NCBI GenBank assembly: GCA_900321525.1
Contig: ONWL01000064.1
Coordinates: forward strand, 1 to 7,494
DNA length: 7,494 nt
DNA from: an uncultured Eubacteriales bacterium
GTDB taxonomy: Bacteria; Bacillota; Clostridia; Lachnospirales; Lachnospiraceae
Reading direction: 5' to 3'
The notes below the pieces were generated by a model, which saw nothing but the letters and a program-made list of their open reading frames with translations, did no database searches and was not told the DNA's origin. The translations under genes and the position numbers were made by a program. Shown here piece by piece: positions 1 to 6,676 of the stretch (the stretch's first letter is position 1; each line of letters opens with the position of its first letter).

Positions 1-1446
1 GGTAGGTGCGTAAGTAGACGGACGACCGATGCCCTGCTCTTCCAATGTTTTGACCAGAGATGCTTCCGTAAAGTGTGCTGGAGGCTGTGTAAAATGCTGC
101 TTGCTCTCTAAGTCAATCAATTGCAGCACAGAGTCCTCTGTGACTTTCTTGACTGCCGGATTGTTTTCCGGCTTTTCCTCATCACTGTACACTGCCTGAA
201 AGCCCTCAAATGCCACTCTGGATGCAGAAGAGGTAAAACAATACGCCCCACATGATAGTTTCAGCTGAATCTGCTGATATCTGGCCTCTGCCATCCGGCT
301 GGCTGTAAAACGCTTCCAGATCAACTGATACAGACGATACTGTTCCCGGCTCAAAGACTCCTTCACCTTTTCCGGTGTCAAAGTAATGTTGGTAGGACGA
401 ATGGCTTCATGGGCATCCTGAATCTTCTGATTTTTCTTTTCCTTGATTTCTGCCTGTGCCACAAAATCAGCTCCATACCGCTCTGCAATGTATGCTCTGG
501 CTGTGGCATCTGCCTCTTCTGAAATACGAGTAGAATCCGTACGCAGGTATGTGATGATACCAATGGTTCCTTCTCCCTTGATGTCCACGCCTTCATACAG
601 CTGCTGTGCCAGACGCATGGTCTTTTGTGTGGAAAAATTCAAACGATTTGCCGCTTCCTGCTGCAAGGTACTGGTGGTAAACGGCAGCGGTGCTTTCTTC
701 GTTCTCTCTTTATGTTTGATCTCCTGTACCTTGAAAGGCTCTCCTTCCAGATGATCCAGGATCTCCTGCAATTCCTGCTCGGAACCGATGGTTAATTTTT
801 CCTGCAGCGTTCCATAAAATTTTGCCTCCAGAGGTTTCTTTTCCCCTTCCACCTGCAAAAGGGCATTCAGCGTCCAGTATTCCTCCGGAATAAATGCTGC
901 GATTTCCGCCTCTCTGTCACAGATGATGCGCAATGCCACTGACTGGACACGGCCGGCACTTAAGCCCCGTTTCACCTTTTTCCACAGCAATGGACTGATG
1001 CGGTATCCTACCATTCTGTCCAGAATTCGTCTGGTCTGCTGTGCATTGACCAGATCCATGTTAATGTCGCGAGGCTGTTGGATGGATTCCTTCACCGCCT
1101 TTTTGGTAATCTCATTAAATGTGATTCGATGCACTTCCTTGTCTTCCAGTCTGAGTGCTGCAGACAAATGCCAGGAAATGGCTTCTCCTTCACGGTCAGG
1201 GTCCGTTGCCAGATATACTCTGTCTGCCTTCTTTACTTCTTTCCGCAAAGAAGCCAGCAAGTCTCCCTTCCCACGAATGGTAATATACTTTGGTTCAAAA
1301 TCATGTTCCACATCAATTCCCATGGTACTTTTGGGCAGATCCCGCACGTGTCCATTAGATGCCATCACCTCATAATTAGAACCGAGAAATTTTTTAATTG
1401 TTTTTACTTTTGCCGGTGACTCTACAATAACCAAGTTCTTGGCCAT
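1..1446 (-). CDS. topA: DNA topoisomerase I (type IA), 3' end outside window
   Basis: This type IA topoisomerase relaxes negatively supercoiled DNA through a 5'-phosphotyrosine intermediate. The frame is open for 482 codons from ATG at 1446 to base 1 with no in-frame stop, so the C-terminus is missing; family members are usually near 690-700 residues. The Toprim domain starts at the N-terminus (VESPAKVKTI, with E9) and carries the DPDREGE metal-binding motif at residues 82-88. Other signatures are DRMVGYRISPLLW from 143, SAGRVQS at 163-169, the active-site tyrosine Y300 in GIITYLRTDS, HEAIRPT at 346-352, and EEQGIGRPSTYAPT ending at the window edge. The start is supported by GGAGGT five bases upstream and by the canonical MAKNLVIVESPAK opening. 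The C-terminal zinc-finger region cannot be assessed. It lies 29 nt after dprA with no terminator between, so cotranscription is likely. Identity is certain from the motifs; the operon is inferred. Confidence 0.97.
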   Translation of the reverse strand, partial: MAKNLVIVESPAKVKTIKKFLGSNYEVMASNGHVRDLPKSTMGIDVEHDFEPKYITIRGKGDLLASLRKEVKKADRVYLATDPDREGEAISWHLSAALRLEDKEVHRITFNEITKKAVKESIQQPRDINMDLVNAQQTRRILDRMVGYRISPLLWKKVKRGLSAGRVQSVALRIICDREAEIAAFIPEEYWTLNALLQVEGEKKPLEAKFYGTLQEKLTIGSEQELQEILDHLEGEPFKVQEIKHKERTKKAPLPFTTSTLQQEAANRLNFSTQKTMRLAQQLYEGVDIKGEGTIGIITYLRTDSTRISEEADATARAYIAERYGADFVAQAEIKEKKNQKIQDAHEAIRPTNITLTPEKVKESLSREQYRLYQLIWKRFTASRMAEARYQQIQLKLSCGAYCFTSSASRVAFEGFQAVYSDEEKPENNPAVKKVTEDSVLQLIDLESKQHFTQPPAHFTEASLVKTLEEQGIGRPSTYAPT

Positions 1447-1475
1447 TTCAAACCTCCATTTCTGTCCCTAACCTG

Positions 1476-2573
1476 TCACCCGTCTTTACACCTGGCATAA
1501 TAATTTTTCTGTGGCTGATATATATAGTTCTTTAGTTCCAGCTGCAACAGTGCAATCATTGCCTGACTGACGGTCAGACCGGTTTCCCCCAGTATTTCTT
1601 CTATGTGTTTTTCTTGAAAACTTAAACAACTATATATGATTTTCTCCTCATTTGCAAGTGGTTTTATAGATTTTTTATTTCCATGCCCCTCTTCTGGTAC
1701 ATCCATGTGGAAAAAATTCAAAATTTCTTCCAGTCCTGTCAGGATTCCTGCCCCATTTCGAATCAGTTCATTGCATCCCACACTAAGGGGATCTTCTATC
1801 CTGCCGGGAACTGCAAAAATGTCTTTCCCCTGATCCAGAGCCTGATCTACTGTAATCAAAGTTCCGCTTTTCTTTCTTGCTTCTACTACAATGATACAGT
1901 CTGACAGACCGGCAATGATCCGGTTTCGCACTGGAAACAGCTGTGAAAGTCCTTTCTGACCTGGCGGATATTCGGAAATCAACCCTCCATGATCTGGAAT
2001 CTGGCAATACAATTCAAAATTCTCCTTTGGATAACAGATATCCACACCGGACCCCAGTACGCCAAATGTCTGTCCCCCTCCTTCTATGGCTCCTCTCTGA
2101 CCTGCACCGTCTATCCCCAGCGCCATACCGCTGATGATCTGTATTCCTGCCTGTGCCAGCTGCTTTCCCAGTACTCTGGCAGTTTCTCTTCCATATGAAG
2201 TACACCCTCTCGCACCAATGATTGCTACCGAAGGCACATCATCCAACGGCAGGCTCCCCCTGTAAAACAGCCCCATAGGCGCATCATACATCTGCAGCAG
2301 CCTCCCCGGATACCCTGCCTGTTCTTTCGTGATAAATTGTATGTTCTGTTTCTCCAGTTGATGATACTGTCTACAAATCAAATCTATTTCAGAAATACTT
2401 TTCTGCCATGCCGTCACATCCTTTGCTCTGACTTTTGGAAATTTCGCCAGCAATTCCGGTGACAGGCGAAATGCCTCTTTCGGACTGCCACACCATGCCA
2501 GAATTGTCTGTAGCTTTGCAGCACCAAATCCGGGAATGGTACAAAACCAGTACCAGTATTCTTCCTTTGTCAT
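1476..2573 (-). CDS. dprA: DNA-processing protein DprA (RecA loader)
   Basis: DprA binds single-stranded DNA in the cytoplasm, protects incoming strands and loads RecA during natural transformation; it is also widespread in bacteria not known to be competent. The 365-residue product is complete. Residues 1-65 form a helix-hairpin-helix/SAM-like region (IPGFGAAKLQTIL). A Rossmann-like DprA core spans about 88-285, with IIGARGCTSYG at 118-128, SGMALGIDG at 148-156, FPVRNRIIAG at 213-222, and SGTLIT at 236-241. Residues 305-361 fit the C-terminal winged-helix (DML1-like) domain (EEILGETGLTVSQAMIALLQLELKNYI). The start is ATG at 2573, with GGAG at 2587-2590 (13-nt spacing, rather long) and GGGA nearer. 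It follows comM by 84 nt and precedes topA by 29 nt. No truncation or missing motif is visible. Family identity is very secure; a role in transformation in this strain is inference. Confidence 0.97.
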   Translation of the reverse strand: MTKEEYWYWFCTIPGFGAAKLQTILAWCGSPKEAFRLSPELLAKFPKVRAKDVTAWQKSISEIDLICRQYHQLEKQNIQFITKEQAGYPGRLLQMYDAPMGLFYRGSLPLDDVPSVAIIGARGCTSYGRETARVLGKQLAQAGIQIISGMALGIDGAGQRGAIEGGGQTFGVLGSGVDICYPKENFELYCQIPDHGGLISEYPPGQKGLSQLFPVRNRIIAGLSDCIIVVEARKKSGTLITVDQALDQGKDIFAVPGRIEDPLSVGCNELIRNGAGILTGLEEILNFFHMDVPEEGHGNKKSIKPLANEEKIIYSCLSFQEKHIEEILGETGLTVSQAMIALLQLELKNYIYQPQKNYYARCKDG

Positions 2574-2657
2574 CTTTTTATTCCCACTCCTTTTTCCAAA
2601 ACAACATCTTCACCATCATCCCCTCACATCCAAAAAAATCCCCTCTGATCTGCCCTG

Positions 2658-4187
2658 TCATCTCCCCCAATATTTCTTATCCAGGCTTCGATACCCGATC
2701 GCTTCTGACAAATGTTCCATTTGAATCCGCTCTGCCTCCTCTAAATCTGCAATGGTACGTGCCACTTTTAAAATTTTATGATAGGCTCGTGCGCTCAGTT
2801 CCATCGTCTCAAAGACTTCCCGAAGCAAATCTTCCTCTTCTGCACCAAGGGGGCAATAAGTTTTGATCTTTCCTCCTGACAGCTGAGAATTAAACAAAAT
2901 CTCTTCCTTCCGATACCGTTCCTTTTGAATGCCAATCGCCTGCTCTACCTGATACCGCAACTCCCTTGACGTCACATTAGACTTCTCTCCCATAAATTCT
3001 CTATACGGCAGTCTGGGCACCTCTGTACAAATGTCGATCCGGTCTAATAAAGGCTGGGAAATCCGCCGAAGATAACGATGTACCTCTGCCACACTGCACT
3101 GACAGAGACTGCGATCCGGATAGTAGCCGCATTTACATGGATTCATAGCTGCACACAGCACAATATTGGTAGGATATACATAGGTGCCGTGTACTCTGGA
3201 AATCACCACCTGCCGGTCTTCCAGGGGCTGTCTGAGAATTTCCAGTGTACTTTTCTGAAATTCCGGCAGCTCATCTAAAAATAACACCCCTCTGTTTGCC
3301 AGTGAAATCTCTCCCGGTCTGGGCACTGCCCCTCCTCCTGTCAATGCAGTAGGGGAAATGGTATGGTGGGGATTGCGAAATGGCCGCATCCGCACCAGTC
3401 CTTCCTCTGGCGGCAGCAATCCGCAGATGCTGTATACCTTGGAAATCTCAATGCTCTCTTCCTTGGTCAAAGCCGGCAGAATGGTAGGAATCCGCCTGGC
3501 GATCATGGTTTTCCCTGAACCTGGCGGGCCCACATACAAAATATTATGCATCCCTGCAGCGGCAATGACGGTGGCACGCTTCACTGATTCCTGCCCGTTG
3601 ATGTCCGCAAAATCCAGTTCTCCGTGATACTGTGCGGCTGCATAGTCTCTTTCCGGCTCCACAGGCTGAAAAGACTGCTTCCCCGTCAACAACGCTACCA
3701 CCTCTGACAAAGACTCCATCCCATAAACAGAAATCCCCTCGATCACCGCCCCTTCTTTTCCGTTGACAGAGGGCACCACACAGGTATGCCAGCCCTCTTT
3801 CTTTGCCATGCTGATGAGAGAAATCATCCCATTCACCGGACGAAGGGAACCATCTAAACTCAACTCACCGATAAAAAAGATCCCCTCCACTGCATCTGCC
3901 GGGATCATCCCCAGTGCCACCAACACTGCAATGGCAATGGGCAGATCAAAATAATTCCCTTCCTTGCGCAGATCTGCCGGTGACAGATTGATGGTAGTAC
4001 GTGCCGGCAGCAGTTCATAACCGGAATTCTTCAATGCAGTCCGCACCCGCTCTCTGGCTTCCCGCACCTCAGAAGCCAGAAACCCTACCATATCAAAGGA
4101 AGGCAGACCATTGCACACATCTGCCTCTACCTGTACCGGATATCCGTCAATTCCCAAAATCGCCCCACTGTTCACACACCCAAACAT
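2658..4187 (-). CDS. comM: ComM/YifB family AAA+ ATPase (Mg-chelatase-like)
   Basis: ComM is a hexameric AAA+ ATPase; in studied Gram-negative species it acts as a branch-migration helicase extending RecA-mediated strand exchange in natural transformation. The protein is 509 residues, the normal family length. Residues 1-170 form the Lon-protease-like N-terminal domain typical of YifB (GIDGYPVQVEADV, NLSPADLRKEG). The AAA+ core has Walker A GPPGSGKT at 220-227, RNPHHTIS at 271-278, Walker B VLFLDELPEF at 301-310, a four-cysteine cluster at C351, C353, C362 and C364 that resembles a zinc site, and LLDRIDI with R383 as possible arginine finger. Residues about 405-505 are the Mg_chelatase_C helical domain. 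I chose ATG at 4187 rather than in-frame TTG at 4226 because a perfect AGGAGG sits 9 nt upstream and family members begin at this MFGCVNSGAILGID-like segment. It is the first gene after a strong promoter and is followed by dprA. Confidence 0.96.
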   Translation of the reverse strand: MFGCVNSGAILGIDGYPVQVEADVCNGLPSFDMVGFLASEVREARERVRTALKNSGYELLPARTTINLSPADLRKEGNYFDLPIAIAVLVALGMIPADAVEGIFFIGELSLDGSLRPVNGMISLISMAKKEGWHTCVVPSVNGKEGAVIEGISVYGMESLSEVVALLTGKQSFQPVEPERDYAAAQYHGELDFADINGQESVKRATVIAAAGMHNILYVGPPGSGKTMIARRIPTILPALTKEESIEISKVYSICGLLPPEEGLVRMRPFRNPHHTISPTALTGGGAVPRPGEISLANRGVLFLDELPEFQKSTLEILRQPLEDRQVVISRVHGTYVYPTNIVLCAAMNPCKCGYYPDRSLCQCSVAEVHRYLRRISQPLLDRIDICTEVPRLPYREFMGEKSNVTSRELRYQVEQAIGIQKERYRKEEILFNSQLSGGKIKTYCPLGAEEEDLLREVFETMELSARAYHKILKVARTIADLEEAERIQMEHLSEAIGYRSLDKKYWGR

Positions 4188-4196
4188 ATTCCTGCG

Positions 4197-4202
4197 CCTC
4201 CT
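4197..4202 (-). promoter_or_regulatory. comM ribosome binding site (AGGAGG)
   Basis: Minus-strand AGGAGG, a perfect anti-16S match, sits 9 nt before ATG at 4187. It decides that start over the in-frame TTG at 4226, which would put this site inside the coding region. Confidence 0.9.
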
Positions 4203-4214
4203 GTCAGTTCTTAT

Positions 4215-4258
4215 GACACCATGCAATCACTTCAAACTCCCTCTTCCATTGCAGTGTC
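4215..4258 (-). promoter_or_regulatory. Bulged stem-loop in the comM leader
   Basis: On the minus strand GACAC-TGCAAT (4258 to 4248) pairs with ATTGCA-TG-GTGTC (4227 to 4215). This gives an 11-bp stem interrupted by one 2-nt bulge, with a 20-nt purine-rich loop. No T-tract follows, so it is not an intrinsic terminator. It ends 12 nt before the comM AGGAGG and would lie inside the predicted 5' leader. It could tune translation or mRNA stability, or be a protein-binding dyad in DNA. I recognise no known riboswitch family. The pairing is seen directly; any function is a guess. Confidence 0.45.
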
Positions 4259-4328
4259 CCGTTTCTGTCAACCTCCAAAGTTTCTTATTTAGGTTTTGAA
4301 ATTAAGCTTACAGCTATCTTTATTTATT

Positions 4329-4357
4329 TTTATATCATGTTCACTTCTTTATGTCAA
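4329..4357 (-). promoter_or_regulatory. Sigma-A type promoter for comM-dprA-topA
   Basis: On the minus strand TTGACA (4357-4352) is followed by a 17-nt spacer and TATAAA (4334-4329). TGA stands immediately before the -10, giving an extended -10 as well. The predicted transcription start is near 4322, leaving a leader of about 135 nt before comM. The promoter begins 14 nt after the T-tract of the preceding operon's terminator, the expected position for a new transcription unit. Confidence 0.85.
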
Positions 4358-4370
4358 CTCGTTTTTATGT

Positions 4371-4404
4371 AAAAAGAAAACAGGACAGTTTTTCTGCCCT
4401 GTTC
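4371..4404 (-). terminator. Rho-independent terminator after the HAD-MazG gene
   Basis: On the minus strand AACAGGGCAG (4403-4394) pairs with CTGTCCTGTT (4388-4379) across an AAAAA loop. The stem is 10 bp with a single G-T wobble. It runs into a T-rich tail, TTTTCTTTTT, at 4380-4371. It begins 8 nt after the stop codon of the upstream gene. The plus-strand side lacks a comparable T-tract, so it looks one-directional. It separates the cpsB-lipase-mazG block from the comM block. Confidence 0.92.
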
Positions 4405-4411
4405 ATTTCTT

Positions 4412-5707
4412 CTATCTGTCAGATGAGGCTTCTGCAATCCATTTCTCGATCTCCCTAATCAATGCCTCTTCGCTTTTCACTGCGCTATTTTGTGCCAGCC
4501 ACACACAGTCCATAAGAATGGTACCGATCTGTGCCTCTGTCAGCACTTGTCCTGCCTGTGTACGCGCTCTTGCCCCTTGGATCTGCCTCTCTAATGTGTC
4601 CAACAACACGGCAGTTTGCTGCTGTCTGCCGCTTTTCTTGACCACCTTCTGGGCACGCATCAATGCAGGCAGTGATTTTGCCACCCGTGCCATCTCTGCT
4701 GCCGGATCAGAAGATTTTCCCTGTTCTTTCTGCTTCGCCTGCTCCCATGTGTCCAATGCCGCTTCCGAAGAATCTACCTGTATCTCCCCGAACACATGGG
4801 GATGGCGGCGCACCATCTTTTCACTGACACCCTGTATCACATGATCTACTGTAAAGAGTCCTTCTTCCTCTGCAATCTGGCTATGCATCATCACCTGCAG
4901 CAAAATATCCCCCAATTCTTCACACAGATGGGTGCTGTCTCCGCTGTCCGTCAGTTCGTCAATGGCTTCGAGCACTTCATAAGCTTCTTCTTTCATGCAC
5001 ACTTTCAGGCTTTCATGGGTCTGCTTTCTGTCCCAAGGACATCCATGGTCACTGCGCAGCTTTGCAATGATCTTCCGCAATTCCGAAAAGGTATATCCGC
5101 CAGCCACAGAAGGAATGCCATAGTCATGAAGTCCCTGTAATGCTGCCGGATGATCCACTGCCCACACCGTATGCCAGCCCATTTTCTGTGCCCCCGCAAT
5201 GTTGTCTGCATTGTCATCCAAAAACAAAATCTCCTCCGGTTTCACATCATACGTTTCCATCAAAATCCGATAGATGTTCGGGTCTGGCTTGATACACTTG
5301 ACACGATAGGAAATAATGCTTCCATCTACATATGGAAGGAAAGAGAAGGACGCTTTTTCAAACAACGTCTCTCCAAAATTGGACAACAGCAGCACCCGAT
5401 AGCCTAATCTTTTCAATTCCTGTACCCATTCTGCCGCAAAAGAAAACTCCGGCACCATCTGCTCTACCTTCCCTGCAAACAGTGCCCGGATTTCCTGTTC
5501 CCGCTCAGGCGCTTCCTGACAAAACCGCTCAATAATCTCTGCATCCGACCATACCCCTCTGTCAAATTCTGCCCAGACAGGATTTTCAAACACCACTTTG
5601 ATCAGCTTCTGCTCTACTTCTTCTGCAAATCCAAAGGATTCCAGATATTCCTTCCATGCAAACCGAATCAACACCTGTCCTATATCTAATACAATCGTCG
5701 TAATCAT
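4412..5707 (-). CDS. mazG: HAD-IA phosphatase fused to MazG nucleotide pyrophosphohydrolase
   Basis: This 431-residue protein joins two enzymes. Residues 1-185 are a HAD-IA hydrolase of the YihX-like type: motif I VLDIGQVL with nucleophile D8, motif II LLLSN (S109, N110), K140 in IKPDP, and motif IV LFLDDNADN (D164, D165, D168). The second motif-I aspartate is replaced by G10, as in YihX relatives. Residues about 207-330 are a MazG domain: GCPWDRKQTHESL, metal-binding EEAYE at 240-244, EELGD at 263-267, and VRRHPHVFG at 299-307. MazG enzymes hydrolyse NTP or dNTP to the monophosphate and pyrophosphate. The tail from about 346 (LPALMRAQKVVKKSG) resembles the second MazG repeat but lacks its acidic motifs. 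The start is ATG at 5707, overlapping the previous stop as ATGA, with AAAGGA 10 nt upstream; an in-frame GTG at 5734 would lengthen the overlap. A terminator follows. Domains are clear; the substrate and coupled reaction are inferred. Confidence 0.92.
   Translation of the reverse strand: MITTIVLDIGQVLIRFAWKEYLESFGFAEEVEQKLIKVVFENPVWAEFDRGVWSDAEIIERFCQEAPEREQEIRALFAGKVEQMVPEFSFAAEWVQELKRLGYRVLLLSNFGETLFEKASFSFLPYVDGSIISYRVKCIKPDPNIYRILMETYDVKPEEILFLDDNADNIAGAQKMGWHTVWAVDHPAALQGLHDYGIPSVAGGYTFSELRKIIAKLRSDHGCPWDRKQTHESLKVCMKEEAYEVLEAIDELTDSGDSTHLCEELGDILLQVMMHSQIAEEEGLFTVDHVIQGVSEKMVRRHPHVFGEIQVDSSEAALDTWEQAKQKEQGKSSDPAAEMARVAKSLPALMRAQKVVKKSGRQQQTAVLLDTLERQIQGARARTQAGQVLTEAQIGTILMDCVWLAQNSAVKSEEALIREIEKWIAEASSDR
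5704..5707 (-). promoter_or_regulatory. ATGA stop/start overlap (translational coupling site)
   Basis: The hydrolase stop TGA (5706-5704) and the HAD-MazG start ATG (5707-5705) share two bases as ATGA. AAAGGA at 5723-5718 lies 10 nt upstream, inside the end of the hydrolase gene. This arrangement usually means reinitiation and roughly matched expression of the two proteins, and it favours the ATG over the GTG at 5734. Confidence 0.8.
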
Positions 5708-6636
5708 TTGTCCTGATTCCTTTCCTCTAACCACTTGCCAATCTGTTGGTACACTGCCCTTCTGTCTGTTTCATTTAAAATTTCATGCCTGTCCTCTTCA
5801 CATAAAATCAGCGACACCCTATTCATGCCCAACTCACGGTACGTATCATACAATGCTGCCACATCCTCTCCCTGATGCCCCACCGGATCCAGTCCTCCGG
5901 AAATGAGCAGCACCGGTTTGTCCGTTGGCATTTTTCGGTAACCCTGTTTCCGACTCAGGTTGTACATAATATAGAAAAAATCCTGATATGCCCTGGCAGT
6001 AAATCGAAAATTACAGAATGGATCCTCCATGTTTTCCGCCAATTTTTCCTTATCCTTGGTTAGCCAGTCCCGTTCTGTCTCAGGATTGGGAATGGCTCTG
6101 TTATTAGAAGAAAATACCAGAGAATGCAGCAGAGAACTGCGATACTTCTTCCCTTTGACCAGACAAATTGCTTTAGACAGCAGATAACCAGCCGCCAACA
6201 CCGGCACAGGCGTAGAACCAGTGCCGCAAAGGATCAAACCATCCACTTCTGCTCCGTAGACCGTATAAAACTTCCGGCATAAAAATGATCCCATACTATA
6301 TCCAAATAAAATCACATCCCGTTTTGGATGTCTCTTTTTGACAGCCGATACGACCCGATGAATGTCTTTGATCACAATCTGCTCCCCATGTTTTTCTGCA
6401 AAAAAACCCAGTTCCGCAGTATTCCGGGCCGTCCTCCCATGTCCCAACTGGTCATAACCATACACAGCATATCCCCGTCCGCACAAATAGGAGGCAAATT
6501 CCTCATATCGTCCAATATGTTCCATCATGCCATGTACCAATACGATCACAGCTTTTGAAGGTCCTACCGGATTCCATGACACACAGTGCAGCATATGTAT
6601 CCCATCACTGGACGGTATTTTGTACTCTTTTTCCAT
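5704..6636 (-). CDS. Alpha/beta hydrolase, monoacylglycerol lipase / lysophospholipase-like
   Basis: This 310-residue serine hydrolase belongs to the Hydrolase_4 (S33-like, PldB/monoglyceride lipase) group and likely cleaves an ester of a lipid-type substrate. Visible parts are the oxyanion-side motif LVHGMMEH at 33-40, YDQLGHGRT at 61-69, the nucleophile elbow GYSMG at 112-116 with S114, the acid D250 in SGGLDPVG, and the base H284 in EDRHEILNE. A cap region of about 140-235 separates the nucleophile from the acid and includes the DWLTKD segment common in these relatives. There is no signal peptide or membrane segment, so it should be cytoplasmic. ATG at 6636 has GAGAGG 6 nt upstream. It begins 40 nt after cpsB and overlaps the HAD-MazG start, so cotranscription is likely. 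The fold and triad are secure; the physiological substrate is unknown, and some family members are general esterases. Confidence 0.92.
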   Translation of the reverse strand: MEKEYKIPSSDGIHMLHCVSWNPVGPSKAVIVLVHGMMEHIGRYEEFASYLCGRGYAVYGYDQLGHGRTARNTAELGFFAEKHGEQIVIKDIHRVVSAVKKRHPKRDVILFGYSMGSFLCRKFYTVYGAEVDGLILCGTGSTPVPVLAAGYLLSKAICLVKGKKYRSSLLHSLVFSSNNRAIPNPETERDWLTKDKEKLAENMEDPFCNFRFTARAYQDFFYIMYNLSRKQGYRKMPTDKPVLLISGGLDPVGHQGEDVAALYDTYRELGMNRVSLILCEEDRHEILNETDRRAVYQQIGKWLEERNQDK

Positions 6637-6676
6637 GTTGTACCTCTCACGTATTCCAATTCTTTTTCCAGCTAAT

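Noticed and set aside
443..1419. Plus-strand open frames of 100-150 codons inside topA.
   Set aside because: They lie opposite a strongly conserved topoisomerase frame, show no recognisable motifs and are low-complexity antisense artefacts. The same applies to the plus-strand frames opposite the other genes.
2578..2619. A 13-codon minus-strand reading frame between comM and dprA (starting MMVKMLF), ending 4 nt before the dprA start.
   Set aside because: Its start has no usable spacing to a ribosome binding site and the segment carries the dprA site itself; length and position are compatible with chance.
2574..2657. The 84-nt comM-dprA gap as a terminator or promoter site (it contains a T7 run).
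   Set aside because: No stem precedes the T run and no paired -35/-10 boxes are visible; a repeated GAGGGGAT is the only pattern.
4188..4226. An N-terminally extended comM from the TTG at 4226.
   Set aside because: It would translate the AGGAGG that precedes ATG 4187, and the extra residues do not look like the family.
4266..4271. A second minus-strand TTGACA in the comM leader.
   Set aside because: At the proper spacing (around 4243-4248) the sequence is TGGAAG, not a -10 box; the promoter at 4329-4357 is far better.
4292..4306. An A/T-rich stretch around AGGTTTTGAAATTA considered as a CodY operator, because codY often follows topA.
   Set aside because: Only about 9 of 15 positions match the CodY consensus, not more than expected in AT-rich spacer.
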